DNA of 47,822 nt from a virus: the IMG/VR virus record IMGVR_UViG_3300050138_000170, positions 1 to 47,822 of that record. One strand, 5' to 3'. The translations under genes and the position numbers were made by a program. Shown here piece after piece: positions 7,334 through 14,707 of this stretch. The notes below the pieces were generated by a model that worked only from the letters and a program-made list of their open reading frames with translations, was not told where the DNA came from and did no database searches. Every line of letters starts with the position of its first letter. Position 1 is the stretch's first letter.

Positions 7334-9291
7334 CAGGCATCGCCTTGCTGAATTTTGGCATCATCTTCGCGATGTTCTGTGGCCGCTTTGTGCGCCCTCA
7401 GTTTTTCCCGCTGTGCCATGAACGCGTCGCGCAGAGGCTCGATCATCGCGGCCTTGTTCGACCTGGTCATCCGCGAGGCAAACCCCTTCACGGCCATGCC
7501 ATTCTGGAATTCAACAAGCTGATCTTCCGATGTGCAGGACAGCATGTCAGCGATCAGGTTTTGTTGCGACCGGATATCATCGGCATCGCTCGGGCTTGCC
7601 GCGGCGGTCGGTGCGGGAGACACAGGATCCTGTGATGCGGGGGCAATCAACCCAAGTAATTCTGCTGGCGCATCAACCCCGAGCGTCTTGCACTGCTCCC
7701 GAACCGCCTTGATGCAGAGCGCGCGGAATGACGCCGGAATTTTTCGCAGCTCGGCCATATTCAGTGCGACAAAGTCCTGATAGGTGAGCAGAGTCAGCGC
7801 ATCGACCTCGACCTTGAATTCTTTCAGATGCAACGCGTTCATCTGTTTGCCGCGGTCCATCTTAACCTCAACCACGATCGCGCGGGGAGGGTCATAGGCC
7901 AGTATGCCGGCCTCTTCCACATGCTTGTGCTCGGGACCGACTGACATCAGACCATCCAGTAGATGGGAAGCCTCTATGCTCGCTCCTTTTGCGTCCTGAA
8001 TGCCATCCGCGTTCTGCTCCCAGAGCGCATCCCAATCGTCTAAATCAACCATTACTGCCTCGGTGAAGACTCTCACGAACACAAGCGGATCTGAGTAGAC
8101 AATGGGGCTCATCGGATCGCCGTTCCGATCAAGAAGCATCGCCTCGAACGCCGGGGCGGCGACCGCAGGTTCACGCTCAGCCTCGGCGCGCGACACAGGC
8201 GCGGTTGCCAGTGTGGAGTCTATTAGCGGCCTGCCGGCGGCCTCTCCCTCCCAACGATCGGTCGGAATTTCGTCCAGGTGGTCAGGTGCATCTTTCGATC
8301 GCTGGGCTGTCGCGCGGTCGCGGTCTTGTGCCTTCTGGACGTCGGCTGCGCTCGGCGCTACGGGCGATGCCGGCGCTTCCTTTGCGGCAGCTTTCCGCGT
8401 CGTCTGTCGCGGCTGCACTGCTGACGCCGTTGCCGCGGCGTGTTGCGTCTCGACGGCATTCCATGTCGCGCTGGCGCCAGTCTCCGGTTCAAACCAATCA
8501 GAGGCCGCGCTCATCTCATCCGTCAGAGACGCATAAATCTTGCTCAATTGCACAATGTGAGCCGGCCGGATCGCCTCCATGCGGCGTTGAATACGCTTCT
8601 CCAACATTTGGCGCGTCACGCCCATCCGATCGAATGCCTCGACCATTTTCAGTACCGCGTCCGGCGAGGTGTCTGCGTTGGCATGAATCGTGCGCTCGCA
8701 TTCCTGGATAGCCATCTCGATAACGTCGCCAGGGATCACGGCCAGAAGGACGGCGCGCTTGCGACGCTGGCCAAGATTGAAAATTATTTCGTAGATGTCG
8801 CGTTCTTCTTTGAGGGGATGACCTCCCTGTTTTGTGTCGCGCCAGTGGCGAACCTGGAACTGCCGTTCGTCGTAATACCCGGACTCCAGATCCCAGGCAT
8901 AGGCGACGCATTCTGAGTAGCTAGGTCCCCTGCTCAGTTCCTTAATCCCTGAGGCTAGATTCCCCCATCGTTGCGCGACCGCCTCGGCCAGGCGAATTGA
9001 CGGCCCGGTGATATCCTGGCCTCCGCGCGCGTAGCTGTAGAGCGCTTTGGCGGCCAAGCTCTCCCGCGCACAATCCCGGATGATCTGATCCACTGCCCGG
9101 CCAGGATCGCGTGGCATCTGCCGGGCCATGATCATGCGGGCCTGGACCTCGGCGATGGCCCTCTGCTGCTCCACGGATATCAGCCCTTGCCAGCTGCTTA
9201 CGGTGGCAAGTTCCTTCCCATTGCCAAACGGGTTTTTCCCGTCCTGGAAGGCTCTCAAGCGCGGGGCTTCGGGGCGTTCGACGTCACTCAT
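7333..9291 (-). CDS. Putative phage recombination-associated protein, 652 aa
   Basis: The first 270 residues match, from memory, a widespread phage family with the signature YARGGQDITGPSIRLAEAVAQRWGN and, later, KRIQRRMEAIRPAHIVQLSKIYASL. It is usually found with recombination genes and sometimes annotated as a single-strand annealing or RecT-like protein. An Ala-rich linker follows, then a second domain with DPPRAIVVEVKMDRGKQMN. The start at 9291 follows GGAG six bases upstream, just past the CRISPR array. Reading further upstream would translate CRISPR repeats and is rejected. Residues LLDRNGDP near 386-393 are encoded by DNA that nearly matches spacer 1 of the array. Confidence 0.6.
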   Translation of the reverse strand: MSDVERPEAPRLRAFQDGKNPFGNGKELATVSSWQGLISVEQQRAIAEVQARMIMARQMPRDPGRAVDQIIRDCARESLAAKALYSYARGGQDITGPSIRLAEAVAQRWGNLASGIKELSRGPSYSECVAYAWDLESGYYDERQFQVRHWRDTKQGGHPLKEERDIYEIIFNLGQRRKRAVLLAVIPGDVIEMAIQECERTIHANADTSPDAVLKMVEAFDRMGVTRQMLEKRIQRRMEAIRPAHIVQLSKIYASLTDEMSAASDWFEPETGASATWNAVETQHAAATASAVQPRQTTRKAAAKEAPASPVAPSAADVQKAQDRDRATAQRSKDAPDHLDEIPTDRWEGEAAGRPLIDSTLATAPVSRAEAEREPAVAAPAFEAMLLDRNGDPMSPIVYSDPLVFVRVFTEAVMVDLDDWDALWEQNADGIQDAKGASIEASHLLDGLMSVGPEHKHVEEAGILAYDPPRAIVVEVKMDRGKQMNALHLKEFKVEVDALTLLTYQDFVALNMAELRKIPASFRALCIKAVREQCKTLGVDAPAELLGLIAPASQDPVSPAPTAAASPSDADDIRSQQNLIADMLSCTSEDQLVEFQNGMAVKGFASRMTRSNKAAMIEPLRDAFMAQREKLRAHKAATEHREDDAKIQQGDA

Positions 9292-9321
9292 AGGGGTCTC
9301 CACGGTAATAGCGGTTTGGTT

Positions 9322-9533
9322 CGGTTCATCCCCGCGTGTGCGGGGAACGCTCGGAACCCGGATCTCCGTTCCGATCAAGAAGCGGTTCATCCCCGCGTGT
9401 GCGGGGAACGCCGGCATGGCAGGCCGGGCTCGATGGGGAGCTGCGGTTCATCCCCGCGTGTGCGGGGAACGCACTTCCGGCTGTTCCGGTTCGGCCTCTC
9501 CGAACGGTTCATCCCCGCACATGCGGGGAACGC
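9322..9533 (-). CRISPR. Type I-E mini-CRISPR array: 4 repeats, 3 spacers
   Basis: Repeats of 29 bp lie at 9322-9350, 9383-9411, 9444-9472 and 9505-9533; spacers of exactly 32 bp lie between them. The plus strand reads CGGTTCATCCCCGCG... to GCGGGGAACGC, the classic type I-E repeat, with palindrome CCCCGC/GCGGGG. The fourth repeat differs only in the loop (ACAT for GTGT). Comparison with the E. coli repeat puts crRNA on the minus strand, the same direction as the surrounding operon, with an ATGAACCG 5' handle. No cas genes or obvious leader are present. All spacers resemble genes of this phage: 1 the gene at 7333-9291, 2 the gene at 11328-11948, 3 the gene at 9448-9789. Host Cas proteins would be required. 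Confidence 0.95.
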
Positions 9534-9789
9534 CCATCTCGCAGGCGCGGGCGGTCGCATTGTCCGGCTCGGCCTCACCGAACATAAGCTCGGGATCCTC
9601 CTCCTCAATTTCTTCCAGCTTAAGTCCCTCTAAGAACGGAATGTCATGCTTCGATTCGACAAACCTCCTTTTCAGATCGCCGGCGTATTCAACCCGGCGG
9701 CTCCGGCGAGCAATTCCAACCATCTGATATGCGTCCTCGTCTGAGAGCGCCCACTGATTGTAACCGACGGTAATCACCAGCATTTTCAT
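9448..9789 (-). CDS. Hypothetical protein whose C-terminus runs into the CRISPR array, 113 aa
   Basis: Starts MKMLVITVGYNQWALSDEDAYQMVGIARRSRRVEY after AGGAGTGT. The first ~85 residues, ending EEEDPELMFGEAEPDNATA, look like genuine protein. The last ~28 codons are translated from CRISPR repeat and spacer DNA (MCGDEP, FGEAEPEQPEV, SPHTRG), and the stop lies in repeat 3. FGEAEPEQPEV, encoded by spacer 3, echoes the gene's own FGEAEPDNATA. The array therefore appears to have landed at or near the 3' end of this gene. Function unknown. Confidence 0.6.
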   Translation of the reverse strand: MKMLVITVGYNQWALSDEDAYQMVGIARRSRRVEYAGDLKRRFVESKHDIPFLEGLKLEEIEEEDPELMFGEAEPDNATARACEMGVPRMCGDEPFGEAEPEQPEVRSPHTRG

Positions 9790-9804
9790 TACACACTCCT
9801 GGGT

Positions 9805-10686
9805 TTAGACGCTGTGAACTTCCTTAATCACCACGCCGGGAACACTGCGCACTTTTTCCGATCTCACGGCGTATCCGATGCGCGACGCATTGAATTGCAG
9901 GTAAACCAGCAATCTCGGGTCTTTTGCCGCGGCTGCTACCAGATCGGCCAGCTCCGATTCATGTTCAATGAATTGCCACGTCGTGCGGCTACTCATCACG
10001 CCGCCGTAGACGCCATGCACACGGGTCCGATCGGCTGCCGGTGCGTTTACCGCCGCGTCGGCCTGCTCGGCCTCCTGATAGGCTGTGGCGGCTTTGTCGA
10101 GGGCTTCCGGATCGTCGGATGCCAGTGCCTCGGCTGCGGCAATCTCAGCGGCTGCGCGCTTGCGCTCGGCCTCCGCCTTCTCGTTCTGTAGTTTTTCGGC
10201 GTTGGACCAATCTGTGTACCAAGTGCCCCATTCGATAATGCGGTTGAGCGGGGCGGATGCTCCACGCTGGACCTTTCCTTTGGCATCGGTGACGACGATC
10301 TGGTCAATTAGCGCGTTTTTTGCCCCATCGATCGCCTTTGACGCGCGCAAAACGGGTTCCTTTTCGAGCACGTGCAACGACAGGATCGTTTTGTGAACCG
10401 ACCTGAAATCAGCCCGGATGTCGGCGAGCCGGCCGAGCAATTCGTCATCCCACAATTCCACGCCCTCCGGCTTCCCCCCAACGGTCGCCGGCTTTGTTAA
10501 GGGGTATTGCGCGAGGATGCTGTCGAGCTGCGCCGTCATCGCGACCACACGTTCTGCTGATGGCGCCAGCACGCGGCGCATGTGATTATCCCATCCATCA
10601 GGAGCCAGGACAATCGTTGGGCCTACAATTTCCTCCGGCGGATGGTTGTGTCCAGGGCCAGGAACATAGCGCCATTCTTCAATCAT
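9805..10686 (-). CDS. Hypothetical phage protein, 293 aa
   Basis: The start at 10686 gives MIEEWRYVPGPGHNHPPEE, an N-terminus typical of phage early proteins of unknown function; longer versions reading upstream overlap the next gene and look non-coding. The middle (residues ~150-215) is an Ala/Glu/Lys-rich helical stretch, probably coiled coil (EKAEAERKRAAAEIAAAEAL). The C-terminus has mixed strands. The operon position beside the recombination-type gene suggests DNA metabolism, but no motif proves it. Confidence 0.6.
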   Translation of the reverse strand: MIEEWRYVPGPGHNHPPEEIVGPTIVLAPDGWDNHMRRVLAPSAERVVAMTAQLDSILAQYPLTKPATVGGKPEGVELWDDELLGRLADIRADFRSVHKTILSLHVLEKEPVLRASKAIDGAKNALIDQIVVTDAKGKVQRGASAPLNRIIEWGTWYTDWSNAEKLQNEKAEAERKRAAAEIAAAEALASDDPEALDKAATAYQEAEQADAAVNAPAADRTRVHGVYGGVMSSRTTWQFIEHESELADLVAAAAKDPRLLVYLQFNASRIGYAVRSEKVRSVPGVVIKEVHSV

Positions 10687-11057
10687 CAAAAATCTTCGCT
10701 CCGCAACAATCGCGTGTTGATCGGCTGTGTCGGGTTTACTGACGGGTGGCCCGGCGAATGGATCTGGGCCCAATCGCGGATTGCGTTTCGATGCGCGTAG
10801 ACGGCCTCGGTGCATGGCTGGCCGTGGATCAGCAGTTGTGTGATCGGATCGTATCTGTCGCCGGTCAGCCACCCCGCGACACGTTCGTCCAGATCGTCCG
10901 GCGTCATCAACGGATACGCTGTACCGTCGACTTCGAACACGTAGCAGCCGTCCAAAACGTGAACGCACGCCGGGACTGGCCATCCGCGCGACCGGAGCCG
11001 CACGGTATACAGGCCAGGCTCGGGGCGGGAGGCGTTGCGGGGAGGGGGTTTGCTCAT
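10686..11057 (-). CDS. Hypothetical protein, 123 aa
   Basis: First gene of the minus-strand recombination operon. ATG 11057 (MSKPPPRNASRPEPG) was chosen over an upstream ATG that would sit in the divergent promoter region. Contains beta-rich segments GLYTVRLRSRGWPVPACVHVLDGCYVFEVDG. It shares one base with the next gene (TGATG). No family recognised. Confidence 0.55.
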   Translation of the reverse strand: MSKPPPRNASRPEPGLYTVRLRSRGWPVPACVHVLDGCYVFEVDGTAYPLMTPDDLDERVAGWLTGDRYDPITQLLIHGQPCTEAVYAHRNAIRDWAQIHSPGHPSVNPTQPINTRLLRSEDF

Positions 11058-11105
11058 GGGCCGAATATCCCCGCTATCGCTTCCGGTGTCAAGCACCGTC
11101 ACCAA

Positions 11106-11134
11106 TTGACAATGGCGGCATGACACTAGATTAT
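11106..11134 (+). promoter_or_regulatory. Candidate sigma70-type promoter for the replication block
   Basis: TTGACA (11106-11111) is a perfect -35 box, 17 bases before GATTAT (11129-11134). The predicted transcript would start at about 11141, exactly at an ATG, implying leaderless translation of the first gene. It lies between the divergent gene starts at 11057 and 11141. Confidence 0.5.
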
Positions 11135-11140
11135 ATCCCT

Positions 11141-11452
11141 ATGGCCGACAAACCTAAACGCAAGGGAACTGCCTTTTGGTTTCCTGACAGCCTGGGAGGC
11201 TTGCTACACGCGGTCGCTCACGCTGAAGATCGCACGTTGCCGACAGTTCTGGCGCGCGCGCTTCAGATCTACGCTTCGACGAGTCCGGAATATCAGAATG
11301 CACTCTCACTCTCACAGGAATCCAAAGATGGCGAAATCAGCACCGAAGAAAGCAGCGGATCAGACCTCCCCGGCAAAGCCGCGCGGGCGCCCTCCGGGAT
11401 CGAAAAACCAAAGTGTGTACGCGGGTCCTTTGGCTTCCGCGCCAGAAACTAA
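11141..11452 (+). CDS. Hypothetical small protein, possible DNA-binding, 103 aa
   Basis: Begins MADKPKRKGTAFWFPDSLGG, then LLHAVAHAEDRTLPTVLARALQIYA. The strand-helix-helix impression recalls ribbon-helix-helix proteins, but this is weak. The last ~40 codons overlap the next gene in another frame and may not be conserved. ATG 11120 is possible but would lie inside the promoter spacer, so 11141 is preferred. Confidence 0.45.
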   Translation: MADKPKRKGTAFWFPDSLGGLLHAVAHAEDRTLPTVLARALQIYASTSPEYQNALSLSQESKDGEISTEESSGSDLPGKAARAPSGIEKPKCVRGSFGFRARN

Positions 11453-11948
11453 TGGACCGAGCGACGACGACATAAAGGGATGGCTCGCTGAGGCCACCGA
11501 GATCGAGACCGCGATGGCACGCGTTCGCCAAAAAATGTCCACGCTCAAAAAGGACGTAGAGGGCGGCGCGGGCGACTGGAAAGCGCTGAAGGCCGCGCTC
11601 GCCAGCACGAAACTTTCCAAGGCCGAGGCGATAGCCAATCTCGAAGCCGCCGTCCGTTACCACAAGGCAATAAGTGTCCGCGTGTCGTTCGACCCGGACG
11701 GACAGGGTACATTTGCCGATCTCGTTGAGGAGACGGTGAACGGGTTCTCTGGCGCAGTCGATGAAAAGCTGTCCGCCGCACGGGCAAAAAGCGACGGCTT
11801 CAATTCGAGTCGCCTGGGTGGGACACGCGAGGATAATCCGTTCAATCCTGGCTCCTTGGAATACGCGGCATGGCAGGAAGGACTGGATCAGGAGGTCCGC
11901 GATCGCGGCACGACGATCTTAGCCGAGACCGGCGAAGTCATTCACTGA
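11328..11948 (+). CDS. Hypothetical helical phage protein, 206 aa
   Basis: ATG 11328 follows AGGAA by about eight bases. The N-terminus is Lys/Pro-rich (MAKSAPKKAADQTSPAKPRGRPPG) with an AT-hook-like KPRGRPPG, followed by a charged helical body. Residues about 180-189, AWQEGLDQEV, are encoded by 11866-11897, which matches spacer 2 of the CRISPR array at 24 of 32 bases; the spacer would encode AWQAGLDGEL. No enzymatic motif is visible. It is followed within 20 bases by the resolvase gene. Confidence 0.6.
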   Translation: MAKSAPKKAADQTSPAKPRGRPPGSKNQSVYAGPLASAPETNGPSDDDIKGWLAEATEIETAMARVRQKMSTLKKDVEGGAGDWKALKAALASTKLSKAEAIANLEAAVRYHKAISVRVSFDPDGQGTFADLVEETVNGFSGAVDEKLSAARAKSDGFNSSRLGGTREDNPFNPGSLEYAAWQEGLDQEVRDRGTTILAETGEVIH

Positions 11949-11965
11949 TGGAGGGAGCCATCGCT

Positions 11966-12475
11966 ATGAGCGACGGGGATATCTGGCTCAGCGTTGATCC
12001 TGGCCTGTCCGGCGCACTCAGTTGGGTGACCGGAGCCGGGCATCTGATCGAAGTCGTGGACATGCCGGTGATCGAAGTTGTCACCAATGGCAAGAAGCGG
12101 CGCAAGATCGACGCAGCCGGGCTCGTCGCACTCATGGGCAAGCGGCCGGTGACTGGGATGATTGTCGAGGCGGTGATAGCGATGCCTCGACGCGGCCCAG
12201 ATGGATTGCCGGTGACCATGGGCGCGACATCGTCGAACAGCGCAGCCCGCGGCGCCGGCATCCTGGAAGGGATCGCCGCGGCCCTGGGTCTCCCCTACAG
12301 CGAAGTTATGCCGCATGTCTGGAAGCGTCGCGCAAGCGTGCCGAAGGACAAAGGCGGTGCGCGGTTGATGGCACAGCGAACGTGGCCCGGCGCGTTTGCT
12401 CTGTTCGCGAGGGTGAAAGACGATGGGCGGGCCGAAAGTGCGCTGCTCGGGAGATGGGCCGCGCTCGGCAGATAG
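11966..12475 (+). CDS. RuvC-like Holliday junction resolvase, 169 aa
   Basis: Resolves four-way DNA junctions formed during phage recombination and before packaging. The RNase-H-like fold is indicated by LSVDPGLSGALSWV (first Asp), MIVEAVIAMP (Glu), and the C-terminal KDDGRAESALLGRWA (final Asp and helix). GGAGGGAG lies seven bases before ATG 11966, favouring it over ATG 11948. The length matches RuvC-type phage resolvases. It sits upstream of the helicase and is followed by a hairpin terminator. Confidence 0.8.
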   Translation: MSDGDIWLSVDPGLSGALSWVTGAGHLIEVVDMPVIEVVTNGKKRRKIDAAGLVALMGKRPVTGMIVEAVIAMPRRGPDGLPVTMGATSSNSAARGAGILEGIAAALGLPYSEVMPHVWKRRASVPKDKGGARLMAQRTWPGAFALFARVKDDGRAESALLGRWAALGR

Positions 12476-12484
12476 TAAAACCAA

Positions 12485-12508
12485 AACCCCGCCTTGACGG
12501 GCGGGGTT
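12485..12508 (+). terminator. Hairpin, probable terminator
   Basis: A nine-base-pair stem, AACCCCGCC (12485-12493) with GGCGGGGTT (12500-12508), and a TTGACG loop. No T-run follows. The stem resembles the IS605-type hairpin at 21950-21969, so a relic of an element end is possible. Confidence 0.5.
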
Positions 12509-12686
12509 GGCCAGGACTAACCTGAATAGATCGCGAAAGGGGCGGCAAACCCCGATCCCGGTAGATGGCTGGGAGGACAGCCAGGCGATTTACGCCGACC
12601 CGAATATATCTGTTTCGGTAAAAATCGCAATAGCTGCCTCCGAACCATCATATGTTTTTTTTGTGTGGAACAGGAGGAATAGAGTG

Positions 12687-13145
12687 ATGAATGATATCTT
12701 ATACTACGAACTCACCAGTGGCCGCAGGCTGCGGCAAGACGACCTAACCCCTGAAAATCTTGCGCTCGTCCGGTTGGATTCTGGGAACAGTGGCTTCCTG
12801 AAAAATCTTATCAAATGCCTACAGGGAAACACTGAGCACCGGGCGGCGCTGATTGAGGAAGCGCAAGAGGTCATTGACATGGCCCTACGCCTTATCGACC
12901 AGACGATGGCGTGGATCGATTGGGAGACGGCTTCTCCCTCTGGCCATAGGCCACCTATCGACATATTTGATCAGGACAGACGCCGGTTTCTCGGCGCCTA
13001 TCGGGACTTTCTGTCTGAAGAAATCTTCTCAGATGGGTTGAAAGCGGAGACGATACGCTCCACGGAGAATGCTGTTCAGCAGATAGGATATTGCTGCGGA
13101 CCCGCAAATAGTAAAATGGTACCGGAGGAGAACTCTAATGGCTGA
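12687..13145 (+). CDS. Hypothetical protein, 152 aa
   Basis: The start at ATG 12687 is set by a strong AGGAGG site at 12672-12677. The frame stays open upstream to TTG 12507, giving 212 residues, but without a ribosome site. The product begins MNDILYYELTSGRRLRQDDLTPENLALVRL and is helical and acidic, with a Trp-rich centre (MAWIDWETA). The stop overlaps the helicase start by eight bases, suggesting a helicase-linked role such as a loader; no sequence motif supports that. Confidence 0.55.
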   Translation: MNDILYYELTSGRRLRQDDLTPENLALVRLDSGNSGFLKNLIKCLQGNTEHRAALIEEAQEVIDMALRLIDQTMAWIDWETASPSGHRPPIDIFDQDRRRFLGAYRDFLSEEIFSDGLKAETIRSTENAVQQIGYCCGPANSKMVPEENSNG

Positions 13146-14664
13146 GCCGAGATCGCTATCACAGGAGGCATTTAGAGCCCCACGCGACATATTCCCCGGC
13201 CTTAGTCTACGACACCCACCCCAAAATATCCAGGCCGAGCAAGGACTTCTTGGGGCTCTTCTCGCCAGCAATGCGGCCTATGCTAAAGTCGCGGACTTCC
13301 TTGAACCGAGGCACTTCGCTGATCCGCTTCACGGTCAAATTTACGGACGTATAGCTGAGCGCATTCTGGGCGGCCGAATAGCGAACGCCGTCGCGATGAA
13401 GCTGGATTTTGAGGTCGATCCATTTCCTGGTATGTTGATATCAGTTGACACCTATCTTGCTGATCTTCTCATCAGTAATCCAGGCATTATTGTCGTCAGC
13501 GAATACGGACGCGCGATCCTGGACGCGTGGCAACGCCGTCGCCTTGTCGAGATTGGCGAGGCCGTCGTCAACAATGCGTTCGGCGCCGATCCTGGTCTGG
13601 ATGCTGATGGACAAATCCAGGCGGCCGAGCAATCGATCGCCTCCCTGCGGCAGGTAGGTCAGCGCGGGGACCGTATGTCCAGCGCGGGGAGTCTGGTGAG
13701 CGGAGCCATTGCCCAGGCCGAGGCTGTCTATCAGGGCGTTCCCTCCCGCCGGGTGATGACAGGGATGCCCACCATCGACCAGGCCATACGATTACTACCC
13801 GGAACGCTAACGCTGCTGGCGGGGCCTCCAGGCTCCGGCAAGACGGCGCTCGCAACCCAGATCGGGAAGTCAATCGCGAAGAGGCTTTATGCGGACCGGC
13901 CATCGTTTAACCAGCCGGGCGTAGCGATCTTTAGCCTGGAAATGTCAGGCGAAGAACTTGGCGAACGAATCTTGGCCCATGAGGCTGAAATCGCACTGGA
14001 TCACCTCCAGGATGGCCGCCTCGACGACGCCACTGTAGAGAACCTGATGCGAGCCGAGACCGCGCTGCGCCATGTGCCGCTACGAATATGGGATTGCACC
14101 GAGACGCCTCTGCGCATGATCCCGCGCAAGATCCGATTACATCTGTCGAATCGTCCGGAGTCGCTGGTGATAGTCGATCATCTGCACGTTGACGGCGCGG
14201 ATGGCGATAAGGGGCGTCAGGGAGAAAATCCGAGCGTTAACCAACTCGCCGGCGCGTTCAAGACGCTTGCCCGTGCCATGGATATCCCGATTATCCTGTT
14301 GGCGCATATGAGCAGGCCGCCGAAGGGCGTCGAAGTACGGCGCCCGACGCTATTTGACGTAAAGTATGGCGGAGAGAGCGCGGCGGACATCGTGATGTTC
14401 CCCCACCGACCGATCATGTTCATGGACACAAAGCCTCCGGTGATGAAGGCCAAGGAAACAGACGATGAGTTCCGTGGCCCCAATGGCACATTCACGCGCT
14501 GGCACAACGCGCTTGAGGGGGCACGTGACCTCGCTGAGATTGTGGTGGTCAAGCAGCGAAGCGGGCGCCCGGGGGTCTATCGGATGCGATTCCATGGCAG
14601 TACCACATCGTTTTCCGAGTGGTCTACTGAACTCGATGTGGACGACCCGCAGTGGGAAGAGTAG
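13138..14664 (+). CDS. DnaB-type replicative DNA helicase, 508 aa
   Basis: N-terminal DnaB domain signature PPQNIQAEQGLLGALLAS near residues 22-42, then a linker and the RecA-like ATPase domain. Walker A is GPPGSGKTALA near residue 228; GVAIFSLEMSGEELGERIL is the classic DnaB motif; LVIVDHLHVDG is Walker B; IILLAHMSRPP follows. The C-terminal VVKQRSGRPG matches the DnaB arginine-finger region. It unwinds DNA at the phage fork and probably cooperates with the HTH proteins at 14792 and 15133. No intein or frameshift. Confidence 0.9.
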   Translation: MAEPRSLSQEAFRAPRDIFPGLSLRHPPQNIQAEQGLLGALLASNAAYAKVADFLEPRHFADPLHGQIYGRIAERILGGRIANAVAMKLDFEVDPFPGMLISVDTYLADLLISNPGIIVVSEYGRAILDAWQRRRLVEIGEAVVNNAFGADPGLDADGQIQAAEQSIASLRQVGQRGDRMSSAGSLVSGAIAQAEAVYQGVPSRRVMTGMPTIDQAIRLLPGTLTLLAGPPGSGKTALATQIGKSIAKRLYADRPSFNQPGVAIFSLEMSGEELGERILAHEAEIALDHLQDGRLDDATVENLMRAETALRHVPLRIWDCTETPLRMIPRKIRLHLSNRPESLVIVDHLHVDGADGDKGRQGENPSVNQLAGAFKTLARAMDIPIILLAHMSRPPKGVEVRRPTLFDVKYGGESAADIVMFPHRPIMFMDTKPPVMKAKETDDEFRGPNGTFTRWHNALEGARDLAEIVVVKQRSGRPGVYRMRFHGSTTSFSEWSTELDVDDPQWEE

Positions 14665-14673
14665 AAATGGAAA

Positions 14674-14695
14674 CGCCAGCCTTGGCGGGCTGGCG
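14674..14695 (+). terminator. Hairpin after the helicase gene
   Basis: CGCCAGCC (14674-14681) pairs with GGCTGGCG (14688-14695) around a TTGGCG loop. It is not followed by a T-run, so termination may be partial. Confidence 0.5.
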
Positions 14696-14707
14696 CTGAA
14701 TTAACAT

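Noticed and set aside
9292-9417. N-terminal extension of the 652-aa protein starting MPAFPAHAGMNR
   Set aside because: It is CRISPR repeat and spacer sequence. ATG 9291 has its own GGAG site.
9128-9727. Long plus-strand and minus-strand frames through 9.3-9.6 kb encoding FIPACAGNA, SPHTRGDEP and similar
   Set aside because: These are translations of type I-E CRISPR repeats, a known annotation artefact. Only the minus-strand gene at 9448-9789 has an independent N-terminal protein.
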